A stretch of DNA of 64,000 bases, taken from contig NZ_CP107558.1 of assembly GCF_026427715.1 (NCBI RefSeq), positions 3,069,001-3,133,000 of the forward strand. Reading direction: 5' to 3'. Numbering within the stretch: the stretch's first letter is position 1; each line of letters opens with the position of its first letter. Source of the stretch: Methylocystis sp. MJC1. Its GTDB lineage: Bacteria > Pseudomonadota > Alphaproteobacteria > Rhizobiales > Beijerinckiaceae. Position numbers and translations under genes: made by a program. Below, piece after piece: positions 10,423 through 20,139 of the stretch. Under the pieces are notes generated by a model that saw only the letters and a program-made list of their open reading frames with translations, did not search any database and was not told the origin of the DNA.

Positions 10423-11936
10423 GCGATGCGCTTCTCTTCACAGGCAAGGACTGGAGCTTCGAGACGCTCCAGCACATTCACGACGCCGTCGAAGTCGTCG
10501 GCAAGCAAGAGCTCGGCCTCGACACTTTCCCCAATCAGATCGAAGTCATCACCGCCGAGCAGATGCTCGACGCCTATTCGTCGACCGGCATGCCGCTGCT
10601 CTACCGGCATTGGTCGTTCGGCAAGCGCTTTGCTCAATATGAAGGGGTTTATCGCGCAGGCCTGCAAGGGCTCGCCTATGAGATCGTCATCAACGCCAAC
10701 CCCTGCATCAGCTATGTAATGGAAGAAAACAGCGCCACCATGCAGGCGCTGGTGATCGCTCACGCGGCCTTCGGCCACAATCACTTTTTCAAGAACAACT
10801 ACCAGTTCCGCCAATGGACGGACGCCTCCGGCATCCTCGATTATCTCGCCTATGCCAAGAACTACATAGCCGCCTGCGAGGAGCGCTACGGAGAGTTGGA
10901 AGTAGAGCGACTTCTCGACGCCGCTCATGCGCTTGCGCCTCAGGGCGTCGATCGCTACCCGCGCAAGCGGCCGATCAGTCTTTCAGACGAAGAAAGGCGC
11001 GACCGCGATCGGCGGGAGGAGCACGAGCGGCTCTACGACGATCTGTGGCGCACTGTGCCGCGCAGCGGCGAGAAGACGAAGAAAAACATCGATCACCAAC
11101 GCGCGCTCCTGCGTCTCCCGCAGGAGAACGTCCTTTACTTCCTCGAGAAGACCGCCCCCAAGCTGCAACCCTGGCAACGCGAAGTGCTGCGCATCGTGCG
11201 TCTCATTGCTCAATATTTCTATCCGCAGCAGCAAACCAAGGTTATGAATGAAGGCTGCGCGACCTATTGCCATTACCGCATTATGAGCCGGCTGCATGAG
11301 AAAGGACAGATCAGCGACGGCAGCTTCCTCGAATTCCTGCATTCCCACAGCAACGCCATTCGACAACCGACGGCGCATGATCCCTCCTATGGCGGGGTCA
11401 ATCCTTACGCGCTCGGCTTCGACATGATGTCCGATATTGCACGCATCGTTCGCGAGCCGACCGAAGAGGATCGGCTGTGGTTCCCTGAGATCGCGGGACG
11501 TAACGATGAGATGGCGGTGCTCAAAGAGGTCTGGGCCAATTACCGCGACGACAGTTTCATCGCGCAATTCCTCAGCCCGCATCTCATGCGCAAATGGCGG
11601 CTTTTCCATATTGTCGATGAGGAAGACGCGCCCAAGCTCAAAGTGGAAAAGATTCATAATGAGCGCGGCTATCATGATCTGAGGCGCAGCCTCGCCGCCG
11701 AATATGAGGTCGGCCGGCATGCGCCGGACATTCAGGTCGTCGACGTCGATCTGGCGGGCTCCCGCAAGCTCGTGCTGCAACACCGCGTTTTTTCCGGAAA
11801 GCTGCTCGACGTCGTCGACGCCGCGCTGGTCCTGCGCCATCTCACTTTGCTCTGGGGCTATGACGTCCTGCTCGAAGAGGTCGACGCGACGACGAATGAA
11901 GTGCTAAAGGCGCATCTGGCGTCGCCAGAGCAATAA
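10419..11936 (+). CDS. SpoVR family protein
   Basis: 505 residues, normal for SpoVR/YcgB. In Bacillus the family is needed for spore cortex formation; in Proteobacteria it travels with PrkA and YeaH and is of unknown activity. Visible family segments include the HWSFGKRFAQYE motif near the N-terminus, the VAHAAFGHNHFFKNN-like block and the NEGCATYCHYRIM block, all rich in conserved His, Asn and Glu that could bind metal. ATG 10419 overlaps the yeaH stop, showing translational coupling. The frame continues upstream inside yeaH, which is not used. Confidence 0.93.
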   Translation: MSDALLFTGKDWSFETLQHIHDAVEVVGKQELGLDTFPNQIEVITAEQMLDAYSSTGMPLLYRHWSFGKRFAQYEGVYRAGLQGLAYEIVINANPCISYVMEENSATMQALVIAHAAFGHNHFFKNNYQFRQWTDASGILDYLAYAKNYIAACEERYGELEVERLLDAAHALAPQGVDRYPRKRPISLSDEERRDRDRREEHERLYDDLWRTVPRSGEKTKKNIDHQRALLRLPQENVLYFLEKTAPKLQPWQREVLRIVRLIAQYFYPQQQTKVMNEGCATYCHYRIMSRLHEKGQISDGSFLEFLHSHSNAIRQPTAHDPSYGGVNPYALGFDMMSDIARIVREPTEEDRLWFPEIAGRNDEMAVLKEVWANYRDDSFIAQFLSPHLMRKWRLFHIVDEEDAPKLKVEKIHNERGYHDLRRSLAAEYEVGRHAPDIQVVDVDLAGSRKLVLQHRVFSGKLLDVVDAALVLRHLTLLWGYDVLLEEVDATTNEVLKAHLASPEQ

Positions 11937-11958
11937 GGGCGCGCCCTCACGAGGGAAA

Positions 11959-12441
11959 ATGTCGACCTTTCGCGCTGAATTTCCGCCCGACCTTTGGGAG
12001 CGCTGGATTTCGCATTCCACGCATTTGCTCGACTCCTATCGCAAGGCGACGGGCCACGATCTCATGCCGCGCGGCGGCGACGCTGCCGCGGAGGCCGAGC
12101 GCCTGCTTGCCGCGCCTTTCGTCGTCGTCTCGCACGGGACCGAGACGGACCCAATCCTCAACTATGGCAATCGCGTCGCGCTGGCGCTGTGGGAGATGAC
12201 GCCCGCGCAACTGATCGCGACGCCTTCGCGTCTGACCGCAGAGGCGCCGCTCAGGGAAGCGCGCGAGAGGTTCTTGGCGCAAGCCGCGCGCGACGGCTTT
12301 GTGCGCGGCTATGAGGGCGTGCGCATCAGTGCGACCGGTCGGCGCTTCCAGATCTCCAACGCCACGATTTGGAACGTGGCGGACGACGCCGGCCATCCCG
12401 TCGGGCAGGCGGCGACTTTCGCGCGATGGACTTTTCTCTGA
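11959..12441 (+). CDS. MEKHLA domain-containing protein
   Basis: A 160-residue protein matching the MEKHLA fold, a PAS-like module first described at the end of plant HD-ZIP III regulators and in bacteria as a stand-alone protein. The family segments VVVSHGTETDPILNYGN, LALWEMTP and RFQISNATIWNV are visible. It starts 22 bp after spoVR, so it is probably the last gene of the prkA operon. That suggests it senses a ligand or redox state for the same stress response; this is inference. Confidence 0.85.
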   Translation: MSTFRAEFPPDLWERWISHSTHLLDSYRKATGHDLMPRGGDAAAEAERLLAAPFVVVSHGTETDPILNYGNRVALALWEMTPAQLIATPSRLTAEAPLREARERFLAQAARDGFVRGYEGVRISATGRRFQISNATIWNVADDAGHPVGQAATFARWTFL

Positions 12442-12445
12442 CCGC

Positions 12446-12636
12446 TGTCATTCCCGACGCTCGCGAACCGAGCGATGGGGAATCCGAAAGCGACTTCTTT
12501 TCGTCATTGCGAGCGTAGCGAAGCAATCCAGAGCGGCGACTACGGCCCAGGATTGCTTCGTCGCTTGGCTCCTCGCAATGACGGAAATATTTGGCTCTGG
12601 ATTTTCCGGCCGGCTTTCAGCCCGCCGTTAATGACA
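12446..12636. repeat. Family A palindrome (12502-12583) nested in a family B palindrome
   Basis: The outer element begins TGTCATTCCCGACGCTCGCG and ends in a GCCGGC...AATGACA block, matching the copy at 63292-63396. A complete family A copy (CGTCATTGCGAGCG...CGCAATGACG, 82 bp) lies inside it. This fills the gap between the MEKHLA gene and the convergent histidine kinase gene. Nesting implies that family A arrived after family B at this site. Confidence 0.8.
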
Positions 12637-12664
12637 AACCCCGAGCTGTGTTTTAGCGGAGGGA

Positions 12665-15600
12665 TCAGAGCGAACCCAGCAGTTCCTGCAGGGCGTCGAG
12701 CCCCGCAGGCTTGGTGAGCTGCCGATCAAAGCCGGCTTCCCGCGCGCGGTCCCGTATCTGATCCTGCCCCCATCCCGTTAGCGCGACGAGCTTCACGCCT
12801 GCGCCATTCGGCAGCCCCCGAATTCGCCGCGCCGTCTCATATCCATCCATGCCCGGCATGCCGAGATCGAGGAAGACCAGCTCCGGCTCGAAAGCCTTCA
12901 CAGCGTCGACGCCGTCCGGGCCGCTGTAGGCGACGCGCACGTCGGCGCCGAATGTTTCCAGAAACATCACGAGGCTGTCTGCGACGTCGTGGTCGTCGTC
13001 GATGACAAGAATGCGCCGTGCACCGCTCTCTTCAATTCCGGTCGTCGCCGGCATGAGGGCCTCCGAATTGTGTTGGGTGTCGATGGGTAGACGCACGAGG
13101 AAGACGCTGCCGCGGCCCAAGCCGTCGCTATGCGCCTCCACGGTTCCCCCATGCAATCCGAGCAGGCTTTTCACCAGGGCAAGCCCGATGCCAAGACCGC
13201 CTTGCGCGCGGCCCAGAGAGCGATCGACCTGCGTGAAAAGATCGAAAACGCGCGGCAGCATTTCCGGCGGTATGCCGACGCCGCTGTCACGCACGGCGAT
13301 CACCGCCTCTCTCCCGCGTTGCTCGGCGACGAGCTCGACGACGCCGCCGTGCTCCGTGTATTTCGCGGCATTATTGAGGAGATTGGTGAAAACCTGAGCC
13401 AGGCGCACCGGATCGGCGTCGAGCTCCATCGGCTCGCTGGGCAGCTCGACCTTGAGCTCATGACCGCCGGCGTCGATCATCGGCTGCGCCGTCTCCAGCG
13501 CATGCCGCAACACCTCGCTAAGATCCACGCGTCGCTTCTTGAGGTCGATCTTGCCGCGCGTGATGCGAGACACCTCGAGCAGATCATCGACCAGGCGGAT
13601 CAGATGCTCGATCTGCCGATCCATCATCGACAAGAGAGCAAGATCGCGTTTTCCCTTCGTCTTCTCGACGACGTCATGGCGCAGAATATGGACAGCGTTG
13701 CGAATGGGCGCGAGCGGATTACGCAGCTCATGAGCGAGCGTCGCCAGGAATTCGTCCTTTCGACGGTCTGCCGCCTTGAGCGCTTCCTCGGCTCGCTTGC
13801 GCGCCGTTATGTCACGGCTCACCGTCGCCAAGCCGATCGGCGCGCCGCTAGCATCTCGAAGAACGAAGACGTTGTAAAGCATCCATAAGGCTTCGCCCGT
13901 CTTGAAGTGGCGGAAGCGAATTTCGACATTGGCGTGGCCATCGCGCCTGACACAAGAGTGAAACTCGTTGAACACGAAGGCGCGATCTTCCGGAAAGAAG
14001 TAATCCTGAATGGGCGTGCCCGGCGCCTTCTCTCTGTCCAAACCGACCAGCCTCGCGCCGGCGGGGTTTATGTAAAGCGGCACGAATTCCGTACTGCAGA
14101 TGCCGATGAATTCCATGCTCTGCTCTGCGAGCGACACAAATTTCTGTCGCTCCGCTTCTGCGCGCTTTCGCTCCGTCACGTCTTGAGCAGTGCCAACCAT
14201 GCGAATCGGCCGGCCATTCTCGAAAAACACGGCGCCTGTCGTTGCGATCCAACACTCCGCTCGATCGGGTCTCGAGAGGCGATATTCGAGAGAGAAGCTC
14301 CCGCCGCCTTGGGGATCGAGAGCGCGATCCACCGCGTCCTGCACATGTTTTCGATCAGCGGCGTGAACGCCTTGCATGAACAGCGCGTAGCTCGTCGCCA
14401 GACCGGCGGGCAAGCCCCATTTCTTGCGCAGCCAATCGTCCCAAATCAGCTCCTCGCTTTCGATACGCCATTCGTAAATGCCAATGTTGCCTGAATTTAG
14501 AGCAAGCTGCAGGCGGAACTCGCTTTCGCGCAAGGTCTCCTGCGCGCGGGCGCGTTCAGAAGCGGCCCAGACGCGTTCCCCGACTTCCTGTATCAATGCG
14601 GTCTCAAAAGGCGCCCATGCGCGCGGCGCGCCATGCTGCGCGCAGAGGACGCTCACCCAACGCCCCTGCTTCGTGAGCATGGCGCTGAGCGACGCCGTGA
14701 CGCCTGCCGATCTCAGACGCTCCCTCTCGGCGGCGCTGAAACGTTCATCCCTTGATATGTCCTCGACGGCGAAGGCGTCTCCGCCTCGGAAAGCCGCAAG
14801 CGCGGCCTCGCCCAACGACTCTATTGGCGTCCTGCCGGCGAAAGGCCGCCCGCCCGTTGCGCAATCGCCGCGGATGACAAGCTCCTCGCCTTCGATATCG
14901 GCGCAGAACACGCGATCGATCCGCAGATGTTCGGCAAGAAGCCTGCAGGCCGTCTCCTGGATCTTTTCCGGATCGGCGATCTGGCGCAACGCATCCGCGC
15001 ATTTCAGCAGGAAGGCCTGGCGTTCCTCTCCTTTCCGGAGAGCGCCTTCGACCTGTCTTTGAAGGGTGATGTCCTGAACCACGGCGACCGCGCTCGGCCT
15101 TTCCTTGCCGGGCTCCCGTATCAAGGTTGCCGTGACGCGCGCCCAAAAATGGGAGCCGTCCTTGCGCAGGCAACGCTTCTCGGCGTCGTATATGGCAGCT
15201 TCGCCATGTTTCATCCGAGAGAACCGTTCCCAATCCCCCGCGCGGTCGTCCGGATATGTGAAGTCGCCGAAGGCCCGTCCGACAAGTTCGGATGTTTCAT
15301 AACCGAGCATATTGGCTAAGGTTTCATTTACGCGCAGCAACCGGCCTGTTTCTGCGTCGCCCTGGGCCATGCCGACTCCGGCTAGGTCGAACATCGCGCG
15401 GAACTGCGCCTCGCTTTCGTGCAGATCAGCTTCAGATGTCAGCGAAGCCGTGATCTTGCTTCGCGTCAGGATCGCTCCGCCCTGGGCAGGCGGCAGCCGC
15501 CTCGTCTCGATGACGAAAGCTTGTCCTTCCTCCGCGAGAGAGCCCGCATATGCGGTGTGAAACTCTTCGACGGCGCCGCTGGCGACGGCCTCCAATCCTT

Positions 15601-15868
15601 CGAGTAATCTGCGGTCATCTGAACCTTGCGGCGATGCGCTGAAAACCTCGAAGAGATTGAGGCCAATCTCCAAGGGTACGCCGAAAAGGGTGGGCGCCGC
15701 ATTGCGGGCCCACTTTTTGTTTATCGCAGTGACAGCGCCCAACTGATCAAAGATCAGGCACTCCTGCGGCAACACGTCGAGAAAAGGGATCATAAAGGTT
15801 TCAACTTCCACGCCCTTATCGACAGCGTCATTCTGGAATATCAAATTGAGAGCTCCGGCTTCCCGCAT
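12665..15868 (-). CDS. PAS/GAF hybrid sensor histidine kinase with C-terminal receiver
   Basis: 1067 residues with no transmembrane segment, so cytosolic. Order: degenerate PAS (about 25-140), PAS with PAC (150-275), GAF (280-435), PAS (450-565), PAS (575-690), HisKA with the phospho-acceptor H713 in LAHELRNPLAP, HATPase (N-box NNAAKY, G-boxes DSGVGIP and GGLGIGL), and a receiver with D1001 and K1053. The receiver has no attached output domain, so the signal probably goes to an unlinked partner. The last 300 residues closely resemble the kinase at 37808-39814. It is convergent with the MEKHLA gene. Confidence 0.93.
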   Translation of the reverse strand: MREAGALNLIFQNDAVDKGVEVETFMIPFLDVLPQECLIFDQLGAVTAINKKWARNAAPTLFGVPLEIGLNLFEVFSASPQGSDDRRLLEGLEAVASGAVEEFHTAYAGSLAEEGQAFVIETRRLPPAQGGAILTRSKITASLTSEADLHESEAQFRAMFDLAGVGMAQGDAETGRLLRVNETLANMLGYETSELVGRAFGDFTYPDDRAGDWERFSRMKHGEAAIYDAEKRCLRKDGSHFWARVTATLIREPGKERPSAVAVVQDITLQRQVEGALRKGEERQAFLLKCADALRQIADPEKIQETACRLLAEHLRIDRVFCADIEGEELVIRGDCATGGRPFAGRTPIESLGEAALAAFRGGDAFAVEDISRDERFSAAERERLRSAGVTASLSAMLTKQGRWVSVLCAQHGAPRAWAPFETALIQEVGERVWAASERARAQETLRESEFRLQLALNSGNIGIYEWRIESEELIWDDWLRKKWGLPAGLATSYALFMQGVHAADRKHVQDAVDRALDPQGGGSFSLEYRLSRPDRAECWIATTGAVFFENGRPIRMVGTAQDVTERKRAEAERQKFVSLAEQSMEFIGICSTEFVPLYINPAGARLVGLDREKAPGTPIQDYFFPEDRAFVFNEFHSCVRRDGHANVEIRFRHFKTGEALWMLYNVFVLRDASGAPIGLATVSRDITARKRAEEALKAADRRKDEFLATLAHELRNPLAPIRNAVHILRHDVVEKTKGKRDLALLSMMDRQIEHLIRLVDDLLEVSRITRGKIDLKKRRVDLSEVLRHALETAQPMIDAGGHELKVELPSEPMELDADPVRLAQVFTNLLNNAAKYTEHGGVVELVAEQRGREAVIAVRDSGVGIPPEMLPRVFDLFTQVDRSLGRAQGGLGIGLALVKSLLGLHGGTVEAHSDGLGRGSVFLVRLPIDTQHNSEALMPATTGIEESGARRILVIDDDHDVADSLVMFLETFGADVRVAYSGPDGVDAVKAFEPELVFLDLGMPGMDGYETARRIRGLPNGAGVKLVALTGWGQDQIRDRAREAGFDRQLTKPAGLDALQELLGSL

Positions 15869-16085
15869 CCGTGCCTTCTGAAATTGATAGCGCTCGAATA
15901 TGCCTAACTGAGATTCAAAGGAAAGCGCTACCTAGACTTTCGGTCATTCCCAGTGCACTACTGCATCTAAGTGTTTTCCCTTAATTTTTAGAGCAAAGAG
16001 CTTCGTGTAGAACCGTTAGCGTTACACAGAAATTTCGACGTCGCGCCCCTGCGACGGGCCGACCCGGACGACCACTTCAAGGCTC

Positions 16086-17246
16086 TTGCGCATTCTATTT
16101 TCGAGGAAGAAGCTTGCGCGTACCAGAAGGTTTCTTCCTGACAGCGCACACTCAATTTTATGTGCAATTCACCCCGGTTACCAATTCCCAGACGGCGTAC
16201 AAAAGAGCCAAACGGAGCGTCGCCTGAGCCGCTGCTATGCCCTTTGCAGAAACTCTGAAGGCGGGAAGTGCGAAGGCCGCAACCATCGGAGACGTCGTCC
16301 CTTGCGCAACCTGTTAAAACGAAGCTTCAGCTTTGCTCGATATCCCAGCCTCCCCGCAGTGTTCGCGAGCGCGCGGTCTGACGGCCAAACTGGCGAGCGT
16401 GTTGAGCCGACCGCCATGGACGCCGCGCAAGACGCCGTTCTGACGATGGATGGTCGAGGACGTATCCTTTCGGCGAACCGAGCGGGCGCCGCCATGTTCG
16501 ACTATCCCGCCGATGAGATAATCGACATGATGGCGGAGCCCCTCTTCGATCTGCTCGCTGACCTTAAGTCACCTTTGATCGGGCGCGCCGAGGCCCTATG
16601 CATGGAGGAACGAAAGCAATCCAGAAGCGGCGCAAGAATGGATCACCCTTGCAGCTAAGCTAACGTCCAAGACGGATTAAAAAGAACGCAGGCTCTTTGT
16701 CGTCATTGTTAAAGACTTGATGGATCACAGCAATATGGCGCGAAAAATCGACGAGCCGCACTCCAAGCGCCTTGATGCGATCAGGCGTCGCGACGAACCG
16801 GATAAGACACTACTAAGCATGCACGAACTTCTCTGCGACGCCCGCAACGCATTCCTTCCGGACGCCGCGCCAGCTGGATTTGCCATCAGGCGCTCCTGCG
16901 CCGCCGAGAAATGCAGGGCCCTGGCCGAGTCGGCGCCGTTCAGGCAGGCGCTCGCCAACTTGATCCACGACGCCGATCAGGCGATGCCCGTAAATGTGGC
17001 TGGTCAACTCCTGATTGCAACAAACAACCCAAATGATAAGACCATCAGCGTGGATGTCGCTGACAGAGGTGTGGACTGCCGGACTCCTTGGATGAAGGCT
17101 GTTTCCAATTATTCATCCCGACCAAGGTGAAAGGGGATAAGCGTGGGCTTGTCTATTTCTGAAATTGACCCGCCACGGGCGAATGACGCCAAATGTCCGG
17201 GTCGCCGTCTTCAGCTTCACGCTGCTCTGCAAGACTCGGATCTTGA
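16086..17246 (+). pseudogene. Decayed FixL-like PAS histidine kinase
   Basis: Pieces of a FixL-type kinase lie in order in different frames directly before fixJ. A PAS core (DAVLTMDGRGRILSANRAG, then FDYPADEI) is at about 16420-16560. The PAS end RLFVVIVKDL, reached through a stop near 16678, is at about 16700. An N-box remnant FRQALANLIHDADQAM and a VADRGVD G1-like box follow, then LFIPTK in another frame and the C-terminal VFSFTL strand in a third. The H-box (AHELNQPL type) is missing altogether. Near 16608 there is CGAAAGCAATCCAGA, similar to the family A repeat, perhaps the remains of an insertion. Confidence 0.7.
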
Positions 17247-17249
17247 TTC

Positions 17250-17876
17250 ATGAACAGTCACAAGGTGGTTCACGTCATCGACGACGACGCGGCCGTTCGT
17301 GATGCGGTCGGGCTGTTATTGAGCACGGAAGGCTACAAAGTCCACGCCTATCCATCTGCGCCGGCCTTTCTCAAAACGGCCGCCGCCCAGGGTGAGGGCT
17401 GCGTGGTCACCGACGTTCGAATGCCCGAGATGAACGGGATCGAGCTTATTGCCAAGATGAGGGAAGAGAGGATCTCGATTCCTGTCATCGTCCTGACCGC
17501 CCATGCGGACGTGCCCCTGGCGGTCGAAGCGATGAAGCTCGGAGCCGTCGATCTCCTGGAAAAGCCCTTTGAGGATGAAGCATTGCTCGCGGCCGTCGAC
17601 GCCGCGCTGGAACGCCGCAACGCCGAGGAAACGCGCTCGCGCGAGTCGATCGCCATCAAGAACCGGCTCGCGACGCTGACCCGGCGCGAAAACGAAATTT
17701 TGGCCGGTCTGCTGAAGGGGCTCTCGAACAAGGTCATCGCCCACGATCTCGGCATCAGCATACGCACCGCCGAGGTCCACCGCGCCAATATAATGGCCAA
17801 GATGCGCGCCGGAAATCTCGCCGAGCTCGTCAAGATGGCGCTCGCAGCCGAACCCCCGAAGTCCGACTCCGAATAA
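17250..17876 (+). CDS. fixJ: FixJ-type two-component response regulator
   Basis: 208 residues. The N-terminal receiver has the acidic pair at 11-13 (DDD), the phospho-acceptor D55 (CVVTDVRMPE), T83 and K105 (LEKPF). The C-terminal LuxR-type helix-turn-helix (about 140-200) has LTRRENEILAGLLKG and SIRTAEVHRANIM. In rhizobia FixJ activates fixK and nifA under low oxygen when FixL phosphorylates it. Here the gene directly upstream, which should be fixL, is decayed, so this regulator is probably orphaned or uses another kinase. It may belong to the broader FixJ/NarL-like family rather than being a strict FixJ orthologue. Confidence 0.88.
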   Translation: MNSHKVVHVIDDDAAVRDAVGLLLSTEGYKVHAYPSAPAFLKTAAAQGEGCVVTDVRMPEMNGIELIAKMREERISIPVIVLTAHADVPLAVEAMKLGAVDLLEKPFEDEALLAAVDAALERRNAEETRSRESIAIKNRLATLTRRENEILAGLLKGLSNKVIAHDLGISIRTAEVHRANIMAKMRAGNLAELVKMALAAEPPKSDSE

Positions 17877-18032
17877 GCAAGGCTCGCTTTACCCCCGCCC
17901 GCTCGTCCGTCTTCGCGTTATCCCCCGGAACATTCATTCTCGCTTTCCGGTTCATTCTCCGCCCCGGGCTCGATCCATTCGGGCGCGCGCCGGACCGGCG
18001 CGCAAGCGCGCCCAAAGCTGGAGGAGCGCGAG

Positions 18033-19550
18033 ATGAATGTCAGCTCCGAACGCAGCAAATCGATCTGGGAAGGCGTTGCAGCCAACGCCTCGCGCTTGCA
18101 GGGCGAGACACAAGCCGATGTGGCGGTGATCGGCTCCGGCATCGCAGGCATGTCGGTCGCCTACGAGCTGGCCAAAGCCGGTAAAAAGGTCGCCGTGATC
18201 GACCGCGGCCCCATCGGCGGCGGCATGACCGCGCGAACCACGGCGCATCTTTCGTCTTATAGCGACGATGGCTTTCGCGCGCTCATTGATACGCGCGGGC
18301 TCGACGTCGCCAAGGGCTGGCAGGAAAGTCAGGCAGCCGCTATTTCCCGCATCGAAGCGATCCAGGCCGAACTCGGTGCGGCATGCGACTTCCGACGCCT
18401 GGATGGGTTCCTGTTTTTGGCTCCAGAAACCGACCCAGGCGTCATCGAGTCGGAGCTTGTGGCAAGCGCACAGGTCGGCATGATCGCGCTGCGGCAAGAG
18501 GGCGTTCCCTTTGCTGGGCAGGAGGCGACTCCAGCGCTGCGCTTTCCCAACCAGGCGACCTTTCACCCAACGAAATATCTCGGCGCGCTCGCCGAAGCCG
18601 TCTCTCGAAGCGGGGGTCGCTTTTTTTCCGAGAGCCCGGTTTCGTCGGTGGAAGAAGACGAGAATGGCGTTGTTCTTACGACGCTCGACGGCGCCCGCGT
18701 GCTGGCCGATGTTGCGGTTGTCGCCACCAATGCGCCGATCAACGACAGATTAGCGATCAGCGCCAAACAGGCTCCGTACCGCACCTACGTCGTCGCTTTC
18801 GAGATTCCGCGCGCAAGCCTTCCGGACGCGCTCTATTGGGACACGCTCGATCCCTATCATTATGTGAGGCTTCAGCCAGGCGACGGCGCATTCGACATTC
18901 TCATCGTCGGCGGAGAGGACCATAAGACCGGCGAGAGCAATGACGGCGCCGAACGCATCCGATCACTGACGAGCTGGACGCGGGGCCTTATTCCGGCTCT
19001 CGGCCGCGAGACGGCGCGCTGGTCGGGGCAAGTCTTGGAGCCGATGGACTACGTGGGCTTCATCGGACGCTCGCCGGGCGAAAAGCGCGTCTATGTCGCG
19101 ACCGGCGACTCGGGCCAGGGCATGACCCATGGCGCGGTTGCTGGCCTATTGATCTGCGATCTCATCCTGCGCGGCGAAAGCCCCTGGCAGAGCGTCTATG
19201 ATCCTTCGCGCAAGCCGGTGAAAGCCGCGGGCGAGTTCATCAAAGAGAATGTGTCTGCAGCCAAACATTTCGTCGACTATCTGAAAGGCGGGGAAGTCGC
19301 TTCGACCCAAGAGATCGCGCCAGGACATGGCGCGATCGTCAGGAACGGCCTGGAAAAGGTCGCCGCATATCGCGAAGCGGACGGAACGCTTTACCCGCGT
19401 TCGGCCTCCTGCACGCATGTGGGTTGCCATGTTCATTGGAACGACTTCGAAAAATGCTGGGATTGCCCCTGCCACGGCTCTCAATTCGCGCCGGATGGCG
19501 AGGCGCTCAACGCGCCGGCTTTCTCGCCGCTGCGAAAAATCGAGAGCTGA
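18033..19550 (+). CDS. FAD-dependent oxidoreductase with C-terminal Rieske [2Fe-2S] domain
   Basis: 505 residues. The N-terminal DAO-type FAD fold has the dinucleotide motif VIGSGIAGMSVAYELAKAG at about 32-50, with E/D-type acceptor VIDRG. The C-terminal Rieske domain has C460-x-H462 and C478-x2-H481 (CTHVGC and CPCHGS), so all four cluster ligands are present. The fusion suggests electrons pass between the flavin and the cluster; the substrate is unknown. A GGAGGAG ribosome site precedes ATG 18033. A small membrane protein follows after 14 bp, and Mn-catalase lies convergent, hinting at an oxidative-stress setting. Confidence 0.92.
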   Translation: MNVSSERSKSIWEGVAANASRLQGETQADVAVIGSGIAGMSVAYELAKAGKKVAVIDRGPIGGGMTARTTAHLSSYSDDGFRALIDTRGLDVAKGWQESQAAAISRIEAIQAELGAACDFRRLDGFLFLAPETDPGVIESELVASAQVGMIALRQEGVPFAGQEATPALRFPNQATFHPTKYLGALAEAVSRSGGRFFSESPVSSVEEDENGVVLTTLDGARVLADVAVVATNAPINDRLAISAKQAPYRTYVVAFEIPRASLPDALYWDTLDPYHYVRLQPGDGAFDILIVGGEDHKTGESNDGAERIRSLTSWTRGLIPALGRETARWSGQVLEPMDYVGFIGRSPGEKRVYVATGDSGQGMTHGAVAGLLICDLILRGESPWQSVYDPSRKPVKAAGEFIKENVSAAKHFVDYLKGGEVASTQEIAPGHGAIVRNGLEKVAAYREADGTLYPRSASCTHVGCHVHWNDFEKCWDCPCHGSQFAPDGEALNAPAFSPLRKIES

Positions 19551-19564
19551 CGCCGGAGCGCCCG

Positions 19565-20131
19565 ATGGCCCAAGACCCGACGGCGCTGATCCTGATGTAT
19601 TTCATTGTCCCGGTCTGGTTTCTCGCCGGCGTGGTCGATTGGATGTGTCACAGAGCGACCGATATCGAAACGACGTCCGGCCCCAAAGAGTCGCTCCTCC
19701 ATCTTCTCATGTTCGCGGAACTCGGCCTGCCCTTGCTGGCGGCGATCTTTCTCGATGTGAACGCGCTGGTGATCGCTTTCATGATCGCCATGTTTCTTCT
19801 GCATGAGGCGACCGCCTTCTGGGATGTCTCCTATGCTGTCTCGACGCGGCGCGTGACGCCTTTCGAGCAGCATGTGCACAGCTTTCTAGAAATGATCCCG
19901 CTCATGGCGCTGCTTCTCATCATCGCGCGCAACTGGCCGCAGTTTCTCGCCCTTTTCGGCGCGGGGGACGAAGTCCCCCGGATGGCGCTCGCGTGGAAGC
20001 CAGAACCGCTGCCCCAACGCTACGTCGTCGCCGTTCTTTCCGGGGCGACCTTGCTGGGCCTCATGCCCTATCTCGAAGAATTATGGCGTGGGCTCGCGGC
20101 GCGTCATCGCGCGCCGCGCAAGGCGTTCTGA
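19565..20131 (+). CDS. Integral membrane protein, unknown function
   Basis: 188 residues with about five hydrophobic segments, including the N-terminal YFIVPVWFLAGVVDW and the central LGLPLLAAIFLDVNALVIAF. Charged and His residues lie inside the membrane part (MCHRATDIE, LLHEATAFWD, EQHVHSFLEM), which could hold a metal or haem; that is inference. Similar proteins are sometimes labelled diguanylate cyclase, but no GGDEF motif is present. It is 14 bp after the FAD-Rieske gene and probably co-transcribed, so it may be its membrane partner. Confidence 0.75.
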   Translation: MAQDPTALILMYFIVPVWFLAGVVDWMCHRATDIETTSGPKESLLHLLMFAELGLPLLAAIFLDVNALVIAFMIAMFLLHEATAFWDVSYAVSTRRVTPFEQHVHSFLEMIPLMALLLIIARNWPQFLALFGAGDEVPRMALAWKPEPLPQRYVVAVLSGATLLGLMPYLEELWRGLAARHRAPRKAF

Positions 20132-20139
20132 CGCGGAGA

